DNA from: Empedobacter stercoris | GTDB lineage: Bacteria; Bacteroidota; Bacteroidia; Flavobacteriales; Weeksellaceae | DNA: 64,000 bases | Reading direction: 5' to 3' (one strand) | Assembly: GCF_965137335.1 (NCBI RefSeq) | Contig: NZ_CBCRZD010000001.1 | In this document: piece by piece, positions 7,837 through 16,517 of the stretch | Position numbering within the stretch: position 1 is the stretch's first letter | Layout: each line of letters starts with the position of its first letter | Translations under genes and position numbers: made by a program | The notes under the pieces: model-generated | What the model was told of the DNA's origin: nothing | Seen by the model: only the letters and a program-made list of their open reading frames with translations | Database searches by the model: none

Positions 7837-10800
7837 TTACTTATTTCTGTATTCATTCCAAGTTTTGATTTTTAAATCATCCATTGTTAGGGTTGTAAAT
7901 GCATTGATGAAAGCTGAAGCTAAACGTGCATTTGTAACCAATGGAATGTTAAAATCTACTGCTGTACGACGAATTTGATAATCATTATCTAATTCCACTT
8001 TTGTTAAGTTTTTCGGAATATTGATTACCATATCAATTTTCTTATCGTGGATGTAAGACATTACATTTGGTTCTTTTTTATCAGATGGCCAATACACTAA
8101 TGTTGAATAGACATCATTATCCATAAAGAATTTATGTGTTCCTTCTGTTGCGTAAATTTTATATCCTTTTGCTATTAATTGTTTCGCAGGTCCTAATAAA
8201 GCAACCTTAGATTCAATTGGTCCACCAGAAATCAATACTGTTTTCTCTGGAATTTCATATCCTACAGATAACATCGATTTTAATAAAGCTTCTTCAGCTG
8301 TATCTCCAATACATCCAACCTCACCTGTAGACGACATATCCACTGATAACACGGGATCGGCACCAGCTAAACGTGTAAATGAGAATTGAGAAGCTTTAAC
8401 TCCTACGTAATCTAAATCGTAAACTACTTCTGAGTGTCCTTTTTCTACTTCTAATCCTAATAATACTTTTGTTGCTTTTTCGATTAAGTTATTTCCTGCT
8501 ACTTTCGATACAAATGGGAACGAACGAGAAGCACGAATATTCGTTTCAATTACACGAACTGTATTATTCTTCGATAAAAACTGAAGATTCATTGGACCAG
8601 AAATCTCGAAACGTTTTGCGATTTTCGCCGCAACTTTACGCATTTGACGAATTGTTTCGATGTATACTTTTTGAGGTGGATAATACATTGTCGCATCACC
8701 AGAGTGTACGCCCGCAAATTCCACATGTTCAGAAATCGCATAGTCAATAATTTCTCCGTTTTGACAAACTGCATCCAATTCGATTTCTTTTGCTCCTTGA
8801 ACGAATTCTGAAACGACAACTGGATAATCCGGAGATACTTCTTTCGCTAATTTCAAGAAAGCATCTAATTCTTCCGTATTTGATACCACATTCATCGCTG
8901 CTCCAGATAAAACATAAGAAGGACGAATTAAAACTGGGAATCCTACCTCATCCACAAAGTGATGAACTGCTTCTAAAGAAGAAAGTTCCTTCCAACGTGG
9001 CTGATCAATTCCTAATTCATCTAAAATAGCAGAGAATTTGTGACGATTTTCTGCATCATCAATACGTAAAGGAGAAGTTCCTAAAACATTGATTTTTTCG
9101 TCGTACAATTTCATTGCTAAATTGTTTGGAATTTGACCTCCTGTCGAAATAATTGTTCCTTCAGGTTGCTCAAAATCCAAGATATCCATTACACGTTCAA
9201 ACGATAATTCTTCGAAGTATAAACGGTCTGACTCATCATAATCCGTCGAAACAGTTTCTGGATTATAATTGATAATAATCGTTTTGTAACCATTTTTAGC
9301 TGCTGTTTGTGCTGCATTTACACAACACCAATCAAATTCTACAGAAGATCCGATGCGGTAAACACCAGAACCTAAAATACAAACTGCCTTCTCTGTTTCA
9401 GTTTCAATATCATTTTCAGTTCCGTGATAAGTTACATATAGATAATTTGTTTGCGCTGGGAATTCGGCTGCTAACGTATCAATTTGTTTTATAACAGGAA
9501 CAATTCCGAAGTTTTTACGTAATTCACGAACAGTTAATTCGTTTCTGTGTACATTCACATTTCCTTTAACTAAAACAGCGATTTGTTGATCTGAGAAACC
9601 TGCTAATTTTGCTTTTTTCACTAAATCAGCATCCACCTGTTCAAAACGTTCTAAGACTTCAAACTCTTTCGAAATGTTGAAAATTCTTTCTAAACGTTGT
9701 AAGAACCATAAATCAATTTTCGTTAAATCATGAATTTTCTCGATTGAATATCCAGCTTTGAACGCTTCTGTGATCGCATATAAACGCTCATCATTTGGCT
9801 CAGCTAACCATGTATCTAATGATTCTCCTTCTGGAATTGTAAATGAATTTGCGACAAATCCTCTGTGTCCGATGTCTAACATACGAACTCCTTTCTGAAT
9901 TGCTTCTTCGAAAGAACGTCCAATTGCCATTACTTCACCAACCGATTTCATTGCAGAACCAATGTTACGACGAACACCGTAGAATTTATTTAAATCCCAA
10001 CGAGGTAATTTCACTACACAATAATCTAATGCTGGTTCGAACATCGCAGATGTAGTTTGCGTTACGCTATTTTTTAATTCATCTAATGAGTAACCTAATG
10101 CTAATTTTGCTGCAACGAAAGCCAAAGGATATCCAGTTGCTTTAGAAGCTAAAGCAGAAGAACGAGATAAACGAGCATTCACTTCAATTACACGGTATTC
10201 TTCCGAAACAGGATCGAAAGCATATTGAATGTTACATTCTCCAACTACACCAAGGTGGCGAATAGTACGAATCGCAACTTCACGTAATTTATGGTATTCT
10301 GAATTTGTTAATGTTTGAGATGGAGCGATAACAATCGATTCACCTGTATGAACTCCAATCGGGTCAAAGTTTTCCATATTACAAACCGTAATACAGTTAT
10401 CATACGCATCACGTACAACTTCGTACTCAATTTCTTTCCATCCTTTTAAAGATTCTTCCACTAAAACTTGAGAAGAATAATTGAATGCTTTATCAACTAA
10501 TTCTAATAATTCTTCTTCATTGTTTGCGAAACCAGAACCTAAACCACCTAAAGCGTATGCTGCACGAATGATTAATGGAAAACCGATACGTTTACCCGCT
10601 GCCATCGCATCTTCTATTGTATCAACAGCTTCCGAACGAGCAGTTAAAACGCCTATTTGGTCTAATTTTTCGATAAAAATATCACGGTCTTCTGTTGCTT
10701 CAATCACAGGAATTTGTGTTCCTAAAACTTCAACACCGTATTTTTCGAAAATATTTTCTTTATTTAATTCAACCGCACAGTTTAAAGCTGTTTGTCCTCC

Positions 10801-11067
10801 AAAGGCAACTAAAACTCCGTCTGGTTTTTCTTTTTGAATTACTTTTTCTACGAAATATGGAGTTACAGGTAAGAAGTAAACTTCGTCTGCAATTCCTTCA
10901 GAAGTTTGAACAGTTGCAATATTTGGATTAATTAAAACTGTTTTGATTCCTTCTTCTTTTAACGCTTTTAACGCTTGCGAACCAGAATAATCAAACTCTC
11001 CAGCTTGACCAATTTTTAGTGCTCCTGATCCTAATACTAATACTTTTTTAATATCTTTTTTTAACAT
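7837..11067 (-). CDS. carB: Carbamoyl-phosphate synthase large subunit
   Basis: The 1076-residue synthetase subunit makes carbamoyl phosphate from bicarbonate, ammonia and two ATP, feeding arginine and pyrimidine synthesis. Two homologous ATP-grasp halves are visible. The first half starts with VLVLGSGALKIGQAGEFDYS and has AFGGQTALNC and AAYALGGLGSGF; the second has CILGSGVYRIGSSVEFDW and RPSYVLSGAAM. The C-terminal MGS-like regulatory domain contains IYATEGTHKFF and ends with the variable tail. Length is standard. It is the last gene of the leftward operon, 11 bp after carA, and is followed by a strong terminator. Placement next to arg genes suggests the enzyme is tuned mainly to arginine demand. 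Confidence 0.96.
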   Translation of the reverse strand: MLKKDIKKVLVLGSGALKIGQAGEFDYSGSQALKALKEEGIKTVLINPNIATVQTSEGIADEVYFLPVTPYFVEKVIQKEKPDGVLVAFGGQTALNCAVELNKENIFEKYGVEVLGTQIPVIEATEDRDIFIEKLDQIGVLTARSEAVDTIEDAMAAGKRIGFPLIIRAAYALGGLGSGFANNEEELLELVDKAFNYSSQVLVEESLKGWKEIEYEVVRDAYDNCITVCNMENFDPIGVHTGESIVIAPSQTLTNSEYHKLREVAIRTIRHLGVVGECNIQYAFDPVSEEYRVIEVNARLSRSSALASKATGYPLAFVAAKLALGYSLDELKNSVTQTTSAMFEPALDYCVVKLPRWDLNKFYGVRRNIGSAMKSVGEVMAIGRSFEEAIQKGVRMLDIGHRGFVANSFTIPEGESLDTWLAEPNDERLYAITEAFKAGYSIEKIHDLTKIDLWFLQRLERIFNISKEFEVLERFEQVDADLVKKAKLAGFSDQQIAVLVKGNVNVHRNELTVRELRKNFGIVPVIKQIDTLAAEFPAQTNYLYVTYHGTENDIETETEKAVCILGSGVYRIGSSVEFDWCCVNAAQTAAKNGYKTIIINYNPETVSTDYDESDRLYFEELSFERVMDILDFEQPEGTIISTGGQIPNNLAMKLYDEKINVLGTSPLRIDDAENRHKFSAILDELGIDQPRWKELSSLEAVHHFVDEVGFPVLIRPSYVLSGAAMNVVSNTEELDAFLKLAKEVSPDYPVVVSEFVQGAKEIELDAVCQNGEIIDYAISEHVEFAGVHSGDATMYYPPQKVYIETIRQMRKVAAKIAKRFEISGPMNLQFLSKNNTVRVIETNIRASRSFPFVSKVAGNNLIEKATKVLLGLEVEKGHSEVVYDLDYVGVKASQFSFTRLAGADPVLSVDMSSTGEVGCIGDTAEEALLKSMLSVGYEIPEKTVLISGGPIESKVALLGPAKQLIAKGYKIYATEGTHKFFMDNDVYSTLVYWPSDKKEPNVMSYIHDKKIDMVINIPKNLTKVELDNDYQIRRTAVDFNIPLVTNARLASAFINAFTTLTMDDLKIKTWNEYRNK

Positions 11068-11078
11068 CGTGCTTCTGA

Positions 11079-12167
11079 TTATGCGTTAGCGCTTTTATAT
11101 TTTTTTACTTCTTCAATAAATTCATCAAATAAATATTCTGTATCGACTGGTCCTCCCATAGCTTCTGGGTGGAATTGAACGGTGAAGAATGGTTTTGATT
11201 CGTGACGAATTCCTTCACAAGTTCCATCATTTAAGTTCGTAAAGAATGTTTTGAATCCTTCTGGTAATTTCGAATCATCTACTGCGAAACCGTGGTTTTG
11301 AGATGTAATAAAACATCTTTTTGTTCCAACTAATTGTACCGGCTGATTATGCGAACGGTGTCCATATTTTAATTTGAAAGTAGACGCACCTGCAGCCAAA
11401 CTTACCAATTGGTTTCCTAAACAAATTCCAAAAATTGGCTTATCTTCTTTCAAAGATTTTTTGATATGATTAATGGTAGCAACACACATCGATGGATCTC
11501 CAGGACCATTTGAGATAAATAAACCATCATACTCTAATGTTGAATAATCATAATCCCAAGGTACTCGAATAACCTCAACACCACGATCTACAAAACAACG
11601 AATGATGTTATTTTTCACCCCACAATCTACTAAAACAATTTTCACATCAGCTCCTTCGTTGTAACGAATCACTTCTTTACATGATACTTGATCCACTAAA
11701 TTATCTAAATCTGGATTGTAAAATTCTACGTCTGTATCTGCAACAATCTTTCCTAAAGTAGAACCTTGATCACGTAATTTTTTTGTAATCATACGTGTAT
11801 CAACACCGTAAATACCTGGGATATTTTGGCTTTCTAACCAAGCGCCTAATTTTTGGATAGCGTTCCAATGCGAATAATCATCTGCATAATAAGAAACAAC
11901 TAAACCAGTAACTTGAATTTTATTTGATTCCATCCAAGTTTCGATTGATTCGATCATCGCTTTATCATCAGGAACACCATAATTTCCGATCATTGGAGCT
12001 GTCATCACCATAATCTGCCCTTTGTATGAAGGGTCAGTTAAACTTTCATTGTACCCAACCAAAGCTGTGTTAAATACTACTTCTCCTGCGGCAGAAGTAT
12101 ATGCACCGAAAGATTTTCCTTCGATTTCTAATCCGTCTTGGAATACTAATTTTACTGTCTTATCCAT
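11079..12167 (-). CDS. carA: Carbamoyl-phosphate synthase small (glutaminase) subunit
   Basis: This 362-residue glutaminase subunit supplies ammonia through a tunnel to CarB. An N-terminal CPSase small-chain domain (residues 1-150, with FNTALVGYNESLTDPSYKGQ) is followed by a class I glutamine amidotransferase domain. The catalytic triad is readable: Cys249 in FGICLGNQ, His333 and Glu335 in QFHPEA. Length is near the usual 360-380. The gene overlaps the end of argD by 8 bp, which indicates translational coupling, and carB follows 11 bp downstream. Confidence 0.95.
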   Translation of the reverse strand: MDKTVKLVFQDGLEIEGKSFGAYTSAAGEVVFNTALVGYNESLTDPSYKGQIMVMTAPMIGNYGVPDDKAMIESIETWMESNKIQVTGLVVSYYADDYSHWNAIQKLGAWLESQNIPGIYGVDTRMITKKLRDQGSTLGKIVADTDVEFYNPDLDNLVDQVSCKEVIRYNEGADVKIVLVDCGVKNNIIRCFVDRGVEVIRVPWDYDYSTLEYDGLFISNGPGDPSMCVATINHIKKSLKEDKPIFGICLGNQLVSLAAGASTFKLKYGHRSHNQPVQLVGTKRCFITSQNHGFAVDDSKLPEGFKTFFTNLNDGTCEGIRHESKPFFTVQFHPEAMGGPVDTEYLFDEFIEEVKKYKSANA

Positions 12168-13296
12168 TGATGATAATGTTAATTTCAGTTTCTAATGCTG
12201 ATATGAATTTATCTACGTATTGTGTTGTAATTGTAAGTGGAGGCAATAAACGAATAACATTTGTACCTGCATAACCTACAAAAATATTGTGTTTTGTTAA
12301 TAAGTTATTTTTTAACGTTGCAATTGGAAAATCAAATTCGATTCCGATCATTGAGCCACGACCACGAACCTCTTTAATTTTTGGAAATTTGTTTAATTGA
12401 ATTCCGATATAATTCCCAATTTCTTTTGCATTGTCAATTAAGTTTTCTTGTTCGATTACATTTAACACTGCAACAGCAGCAGCACAAGCTAAATGATTTC
12501 CTCCGAAAGTTGTTCCCAATAAACCATAAGACGCTTTGAATTCTGGTGAAATTAAAACTCCTCCGATTGGAAATCCATTCCCCATTCCTTTTGCCATTGT
12601 GATCAAATCTGCTTTGATGTCAGAATGTTGATGTGCGAAAAATTTCCCCGAACGTCCATATCCACATTGTACTTCGTCAGCGATCAAAATAACGCCGTTT
12701 TCTGTACAAACATTTCTTAATTCTTGAACGAATTCATCTGATGGTAAAACAATACCACCAACTCCTTGGATAGGTTCGTAAATAATAGCAGCAACATCTC
12801 CTCCAGCAATAATCTCTTTAATAGCATCAATATTATAATCTACAAAAGAAACTTTGTGATGCGCATTAAAAGGCGCTACAATTTTTGGGTTATCTGTTAA
12901 AGCAACAGTTCCAGATGTACGTCCATGAAAAGCGCCGTTAAACGCAATGATGCGATCTTTTCCTGTATGAAAAGAAGCTAATTTAGCTGCATTTTCGTTT
13001 GCTTCAGCTCCAGAATTACATAAGAATAATGTGTAATCATCATAACCAGATAATTTCCCTAATTTTTCTGCTAATTCTTGCTGAATTGGAATATTTACTG
13101 AGTTTGAGTAAAACCCAATATTATTGATTTGTTCTGTTAATTTCTCAACATAATATGGATGCGAGTGACCAATCGAAATCACTGCATGACCTCCGTAAAG
13201 GTCTAAATATTCTTTTCCATTTTCATCCCAAAGAATACAATCTTTAGCTTTAACCGGAGTTACATTCATTAATGGATATACGTCGAATAGTTTCAT
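12160..13296 (-). CDS. argD: Acetyl- (or succinyl-) ornithine aminotransferase
   Basis: A 378-residue PLP-dependent class III aminotransferase that converts N-acyl-glutamate semialdehyde to N-acylornithine. The PLP lysine is Lys236 in TMAKGMGNG. The glycine-rich CNSGAEANENAAKLA near residue 95 and the ADEVQCGYGRSGKF segment (Asp of the PLP pyridine contact) are typical of the ArgD/RocD family. Arginine operon context favours ArgD over a catabolic ornithine aminotransferase. Whether the acyl group is acetyl or succinyl cannot be read from this sequence; Bacteroides uses succinylated intermediates. It follows the four-helix-bundle gene and overlaps carA. Confidence 0.9.
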   Translation of the reverse strand: MKLFDVYPLMNVTPVKAKDCILWDENGKEYLDLYGGHAVISIGHSHPYYVEKLTEQINNIGFYSNSVNIPIQQELAEKLGKLSGYDDYTLFLCNSGAEANENAAKLASFHTGKDRIIAFNGAFHGRTSGTVALTDNPKIVAPFNAHHKVSFVDYNIDAIKEIIAGGDVAAIIYEPIQGVGGIVLPSDEFVQELRNVCTENGVILIADEVQCGYGRSGKFFAHQHSDIKADLITMAKGMGNGFPIGGVLISPEFKASYGLLGTTFGGNHLACAAAVAVLNVIEQENLIDNAKEIGNYIGIQLNKFPKIKEVRGRGSMIGIEFDFPIATLKNNLLTKHNIFVGYAGTNVIRLLPPLTITTQYVDKFISALETEINIIING

Positions 13297-13336
13297 TTTT
13301 TTTAATTTTAAGTGATGAGTTTTAAGTAATGAGTTA
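13297..13336. repeat. Downstream flank of the four-helix-bundle element: tandem 14-bp repeat
   Basis: Two back-to-back 14-mers, TTTTAAGTGATGAG (13306-13319) and TTTTAAGTAATGAG (13320-13333), run up to the stop codon of the four-helix-bundle gene. Read on the other strand they resemble the AACTTAT/AACTCA units on the gene's other side (13694-13735), so the gene is bracketed by imperfect inverted repeats. Confidence 0.6.
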
Positions 13337-13693
13337 ATCTGCTTCTCTGATTTTTTTGATTAAAGTGATTAACATAGCTTTTATTTCATTACACTCATCG
13401 GTTAATTTTGAATATTCTTCAATATTGATATATTCTAAATCTTTAGCTAATAAAACGAAATATGTTACTTCGTTCAATGATCCTAAAGCGATATTTAAGA
13501 ATTGTGCAAATTCTTTGTTTGAATTTCTTCCGCAACCTTCCGCAATATTGGCAGAAATTGAAGACGAGGCTCTTTTAATTTGAGAAATAAGTCCAAATAG
13601 TTCTTCTTTTGGAAATTGATTAACCTTTTTATACAAATCAAGTACCAATTGATGTGAACGATTCCAAACTTGTAGTTTTCTATAATCTTGCAT
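13334..13693 (-). CDS. Four helix bundle protein (23S rRNA intervening-sequence protein family)
   Basis: A 119-residue member of the S23/four-helix-bundle family, recognised by the N-terminal YRKLQVWNRSHQLVLDLYK and the central QIKRASSSISANIAEGCGR signature. The remaining helices (FAQFLNIALGSLNEVTYFVLLAKDL) complete the bundle. Family members were first seen in insertions within 23S rRNA genes and also as free-standing genes; their biochemical role is not settled, although the related Avd protein binds nucleic acid in diversity-generating retroelements. No reverse transcriptase is near. The gene is inserted between argC and argD and is bracketed by inverted repeats, so it looks like a late arrival and not an arginine enzyme. 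Confidence 0.9.
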   Translation of the reverse strand: MQDYRKLQVWNRSHQLVLDLYKKVNQFPKEELFGLISQIKRASSSISANIAEGCGRNSNKEFAQFLNIALGSLNEVTYFVLLAKDLEYINIEEYSKLTDECNEIKAMLITLIKKIREAD

Positions 13694-13735
13694 CTTCCAA
13701 AATTTATAACTTATAACTCAATACTCACAACTTAA
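13694..13735. repeat. Upstream flank of the four-helix-bundle element
   Basis: AACTTATAACTCAATACTCA (13708-13727) followed by CAACTTAATT reaches the argC stop codon. It is an imperfect inverted counterpart of the tandem repeat at 13297-13336. Confidence 0.55.
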
Positions 13736-14722
13736 TTAAAAAGCAACTGTTTTTAGGTTCAACCCAAGATTTTCTTCCCAACCGAACATCAAGTTCATAT
13801 TTTCTACAGCTTGTCCAGAAGCACCTTTTGTAAGGTTATCGATAATAGAAGTTATCAATAATACATCGTCTTGTTTCTGGATATGTAAAAAACATTTGTT
13901 GGTATTTACGACTTGTTTCAATGCAATTGGCGCGTTAGAAACAAACGTAAAAGGTTCGTTTTTGTAATATTCGTTAAAAATATTTTTTGCTTCTTCTTCT
14001 GACAAATCAGATTTAAGATAAACACCAGCTAAAATTCCGCGCGCAAAATCACCTCGCATTGGTAAGAAATAAACTTTGTTATTGAAATCTTTTTCTAATT
14101 GATTCAATGTTTGATAAATTTCTCCTTCGTGTTGATGTGTAAACTCTTTGTAAAAAGAAACATTATTATTTCGCCAGCTAAAATGCGTCGAAGCCGACAA
14201 ACTTTGCCCAGCTCCTGTAGATCCTGTTACCGCATTGATGTGAATATCATTTTTGATTTCATTTTTTGCAGCCAAAGGCAATAATGCTAATTGAATAGCT
14301 GTTGCAAAACAACCAGGATTTGCTATGTTTTGAGCAGTTTTGATTGCTTCGCGGTCCAATTCTGGTAAACCGTAAACAAACGTCCTATCTTCGAAAATAT
14401 GGTTCGCATTTAATCGAAAATCATTACTCAAATCAATAATTTTTGTTTGAGCTGAATAGGTATTATTCTTTAAAAACTCTGCTGATTTTCCGTGACCAAG
14501 GCATAAAAAAACGACATCAGCATTTTCGTCTATTTTATCCGAAAATACGATGTCAGTTTCTCCAAACAAATCGTCGTGCACTTTGGTAACGGGGTTGCCT
14601 GCATTTGATGTGCTGTACACAGACGAAATAGTAACCATCGGATGATGAATTAATATTCTTAGCAATTCGCCTGCTGTGTATCCAGCACCTCCTACAATGC
14701 TTACGTTAATTTTGTTTGACAT
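13736..14722 (-). CDS. argC: N-acetyl-gamma-glutamyl-phosphate reductase
   Basis: ArgC reduces N-acylglutamyl phosphate with NADPH to the semialdehyde. The 328-residue protein shows the N-terminal NADP-binding motif VGGAGYTAGELLR at residues 10-22 and the active-site cysteine, Cys138, in NPGCFATA. The HQHEGEI segment, with the conserved histidine of the dehydrogenase domain, follows near residue 200. The last residues (ASGQAVENMNLMFG) are the usual C-terminal signature. The stop codon abuts the repeat flank of the four-helix-bundle gene. Upstream, 83 bp with a hairpin separate it from argG. Confidence 0.95.
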   Translation of the reverse strand: MSNKINVSIVGGAGYTAGELLRILIHHPMVTISSVYSTSNAGNPVTKVHDDLFGETDIVFSDKIDENADVVFLCLGHGKSAEFLKNNTYSAQTKIIDLSNDFRLNANHIFEDRTFVYGLPELDREAIKTAQNIANPGCFATAIQLALLPLAAKNEIKNDIHINAVTGSTGAGQSLSASTHFSWRNNNVSFYKEFTHQHEGEIYQTLNQLEKDFNNKVYFLPMRGDFARGILAGVYLKSDLSEEEAKNIFNEYYKNEPFTFVSNAPIALKQVVNTNKCFLHIQKQDDVLLITSIIDNLTKGASGQAVENMNLMFGWEENLGLNLKTVAF

Positions 14723-14765
14723 TTGATATTTTTTGCGCGTGTTTATTGTAATTTAATATTGAAAT

Positions 14766-14795
14766 AAAGTGGATTCAATTTAATGAACCCACTTT
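14766..14795 (-). terminator. Intra-operon hairpin between argG and argC
   Basis: Arms AAAGTGGATTCA / TGAACCCACTTT pair with one mismatch around a 6-nt ATTTAA loop. Only a weak U tract (TTTATTT) follows in the leftward direction, so it may be a partial terminator or an RNA-stability element and not a full stop. Confidence 0.5.
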
Positions 14796-14805
14796 AACGA
14801 ATCAA

Positions 14806-15987
14806 TTAATCGAAACTATGAACAATCTTTAATTGATTACCGAATATTTTGATAAAACCTCTTGCATCTCTCGAATCCCAAGCATCGTTTTCTTCACCAT
14901 AAACAGCAACTTTAGATTGCATCATATCATAAGGAGACTCGATACCAATCATTGAGAAATGGTAAGGATTTAATTGAACTTTTACTTTACCTGTAACTTT
15001 TTCTTGTGAAGATTCTAAGAATGCTTCGATGTCACGCATTACAGGATCTAAATATTGTGCTTCGTGCAATAAAGTTCCGTACCAGTTAGATAAAGAATCT
15101 TTGTGCAACAATTGCCATCTTGTTAAGGTATGTTTTTCTAATAAATGATGAGCTTTGATCAATAGATAAGCAGCTGGAGCTTCGAAACCTACACGGCCTT
15201 TAATTCCTAAAATTGTATCTCCGACATGGATATCTCTACCGATAGCATATTCCCCTCCGATTTCGTTTAATTGTTGGATCAAAGCAACTGGAGATAATTT
15301 TTTTCCATCTAAAGCAGTTGGAATCCCTTTTTCAAATTCAATTTCAATTACAGATGGTTCTGTTCTTGATAATTGAGTTGGATAAGCTTCTTCTGGTAAT
15401 GCTTGGTTAGATGTTAATGTTTCTACACCACCAACAGATGTTCCCCAAATTCCTCTGTTAATAGAGTATTTTGCTTGTTCCCAACTATAATTTACACCAT
15501 TTGCTTGTAAATATTCTACTTCTTGTTGACGAGATAATTTTTCGTCGCGAATAGGTGTGATAATTTTTGATTGAGGTGAAATAACTGCAAAAGCCACATC
15601 AAAACGAATTTGATCATTTCCTGCTCCTGTAGAGCCGTGTACAATGTATTCTGCTTCTACATCTTTTGCATACTGAGCAATAGCAATTGATTGGAACATA
15701 CGTTCTGCGCTCACAGATAAAGGATATGTGTTATTTTTTAATACATTTCCATAAATTAAAAAACGGACACAATCGTTGTAATACTTATCTGTAATATCAA
15801 TTGTTACGTGTTTAGATGAACCTAATTCGTAGGCACGAGTTTCGATTTCTTTTAACTCTACTTCAGAAAACCCACCAGTATTTACAATTACGGTGTGCAC
15901 TTCCATTCCTTGATCTTTTGTTAAGTTAACCAAACAGTACGATGTATCTAGACCTCCACTGTAAGCTAAAACTGCTTTGTTGCTCAT
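14806..15987 (-). CDS. argG: Argininosuccinate synthase
   Basis: ArgG joins citrulline and aspartate using ATP. The 393-residue protein begins with the PP-loop AYSGGLDTSYCL at residues 8-19. It contains HGSTGAGNDQIRF, the citrulline/aspartate site of the family, and SVGGVETLTSNQ in the middle. The C-terminal helix used for tetramerisation is present. Length matches the family. It starts 7 bp after argR, so the two are probably translated from one message, while the hairpin downstream may lower expression of argC onward. Confidence 0.95.
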   Translation of the reverse strand: MSNKAVLAYSGGLDTSYCLVNLTKDQGMEVHTVIVNTGGFSEVELKEIETRAYELGSSKHVTIDITDKYYNDCVRFLIYGNVLKNNTYPLSVSAERMFQSIAIAQYAKDVEAEYIVHGSTGAGNDQIRFDVAFAVISPQSKIITPIRDEKLSRQQEVEYLQANGVNYSWEQAKYSINRGIWGTSVGGVETLTSNQALPEEAYPTQLSRTEPSVIEIEFEKGIPTALDGKKLSPVALIQQLNEIGGEYAIGRDIHVGDTILGIKGRVGFEAPAAYLLIKAHHLLEKHTLTRWQLLHKDSLSNWYGTLLHEAQYLDPVMRDIEAFLESSQEKVTGKVKVQLNPYHFSMIGIESPYDMMQSKVAVYGEENDAWDSRDARGFIKIFGNQLKIVHSFD

Positions 15988-15994
15988 TGTTTGT

Positions 15995-16447
15995 TTATTT
16001 GTTTATATTGGGAATAATTCTTCTTAATTCATTGGTAACCTCTTCTCGGCTACTCTCTTCTTTCAATACGATCAACACCGTATCGTCTCCAGCTATTGTT
16101 CCAATTATTGTATTGAAATGTGTGTTATCTATCTCAAAAGCAATTCTGTTTGCATAACCTGGCTTTGTTTTAATAACCCCTAAATTGTTAGAGAAAATCA
16201 AACTTGTTTTTTCGTTATGTGTAACCGTTGCAGTTGGCGCAACACTTTCTGTAAGGCGATAAATGTATTGTCCCGAACTATTAGGAACTTTTGAAACTTT
16301 CAATTCGCGCAAATCTCTGGATAAAGTTGCTTGAGTAACTGAGATATCTAAATCGATTAATTTTTTTAATAATTCGTCTTGATTACTGATTTCTTGATCT
16401 GTTATTAAATCTTTTATAATCTGGAATCTGTATTTTTTATTACTCAT
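15995..16447 (-). CDS. argR: Arginine repressor
   Basis: A 150-residue ArgR/AhrC-type hexameric regulator. Residues 1-70 are the winged helix-turn-helix (ITDQEISNQDELLKKLIDLDISVTQATLSRDLREL, with SRDL in the recognition helix). Residues 80-150 are the arginine-binding oligomerisation domain, with GTIAGDDTVLIV carrying the paired aspartates that contact L-arginine. It lies inside the operon it probably controls, directly before argG. An ARG-box-like palindrome abuts its own start codon (16448-16465), suggesting autoregulation. Confidence 0.93.
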   Translation of the reverse strand: MSNKKYRFQIIKDLITDQEISNQDELLKKLIDLDISVTQATLSRDLRELKVSKVPNSSGQYIYRLTESVAPTATVTHNEKTSLIFSNNLGVIKTKPGYANRIAFEIDNTHFNTIIGTIAGDDTVLIVLKEESSREEVTNELRRIIPNINK

Positions 16448-16465
16448 TTTGAATATTTATTCGAA
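16448..16465. promoter_or_regulatory. ARG box in front of argR
   Basis: TTTGAATATTTATTCGAA matches the ArgR operator consensus TNTGAATWWWWATTCANW with a single departure (G for A in the right half). It touches the argR ATG and lies just downstream of a TATATTTG -7 element at 16474-16481, a position suited to repression. Confidence 0.65.
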
Positions 16466-16473
16466 ATTTTATG

Positions 16474-16481
16474 CAAATATA
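16474..16481 (-). promoter_or_regulatory. Candidate -7 element of an internal argR promoter
   Basis: Read leftward this is TATATTTG, a match to TAnnTTTG. No TTTG sits at the ideal -33 distance, so it could be a weak or ArgR-modulated secondary promoter within the arg operon. Confidence 0.4.
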
Positions 16482-16517
16482 CTCATTTTAGACAAAAAAA
16501 AACCTTAGTCCGTATAT

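Noticed and set aside
8469..10931. Several rightward ORFs of 60-118 codons inside carB
   Set aside because: They are antisense shadows of a well-conserved gene and show no recognisable protein motif.
13334..13693. Four-helix-bundle gene as an Avd protein of a diversity-generating retroelement
   Set aside because: No reverse transcriptase, template repeat or variable repeat is found in the window, and the protein fits the S23 family better.
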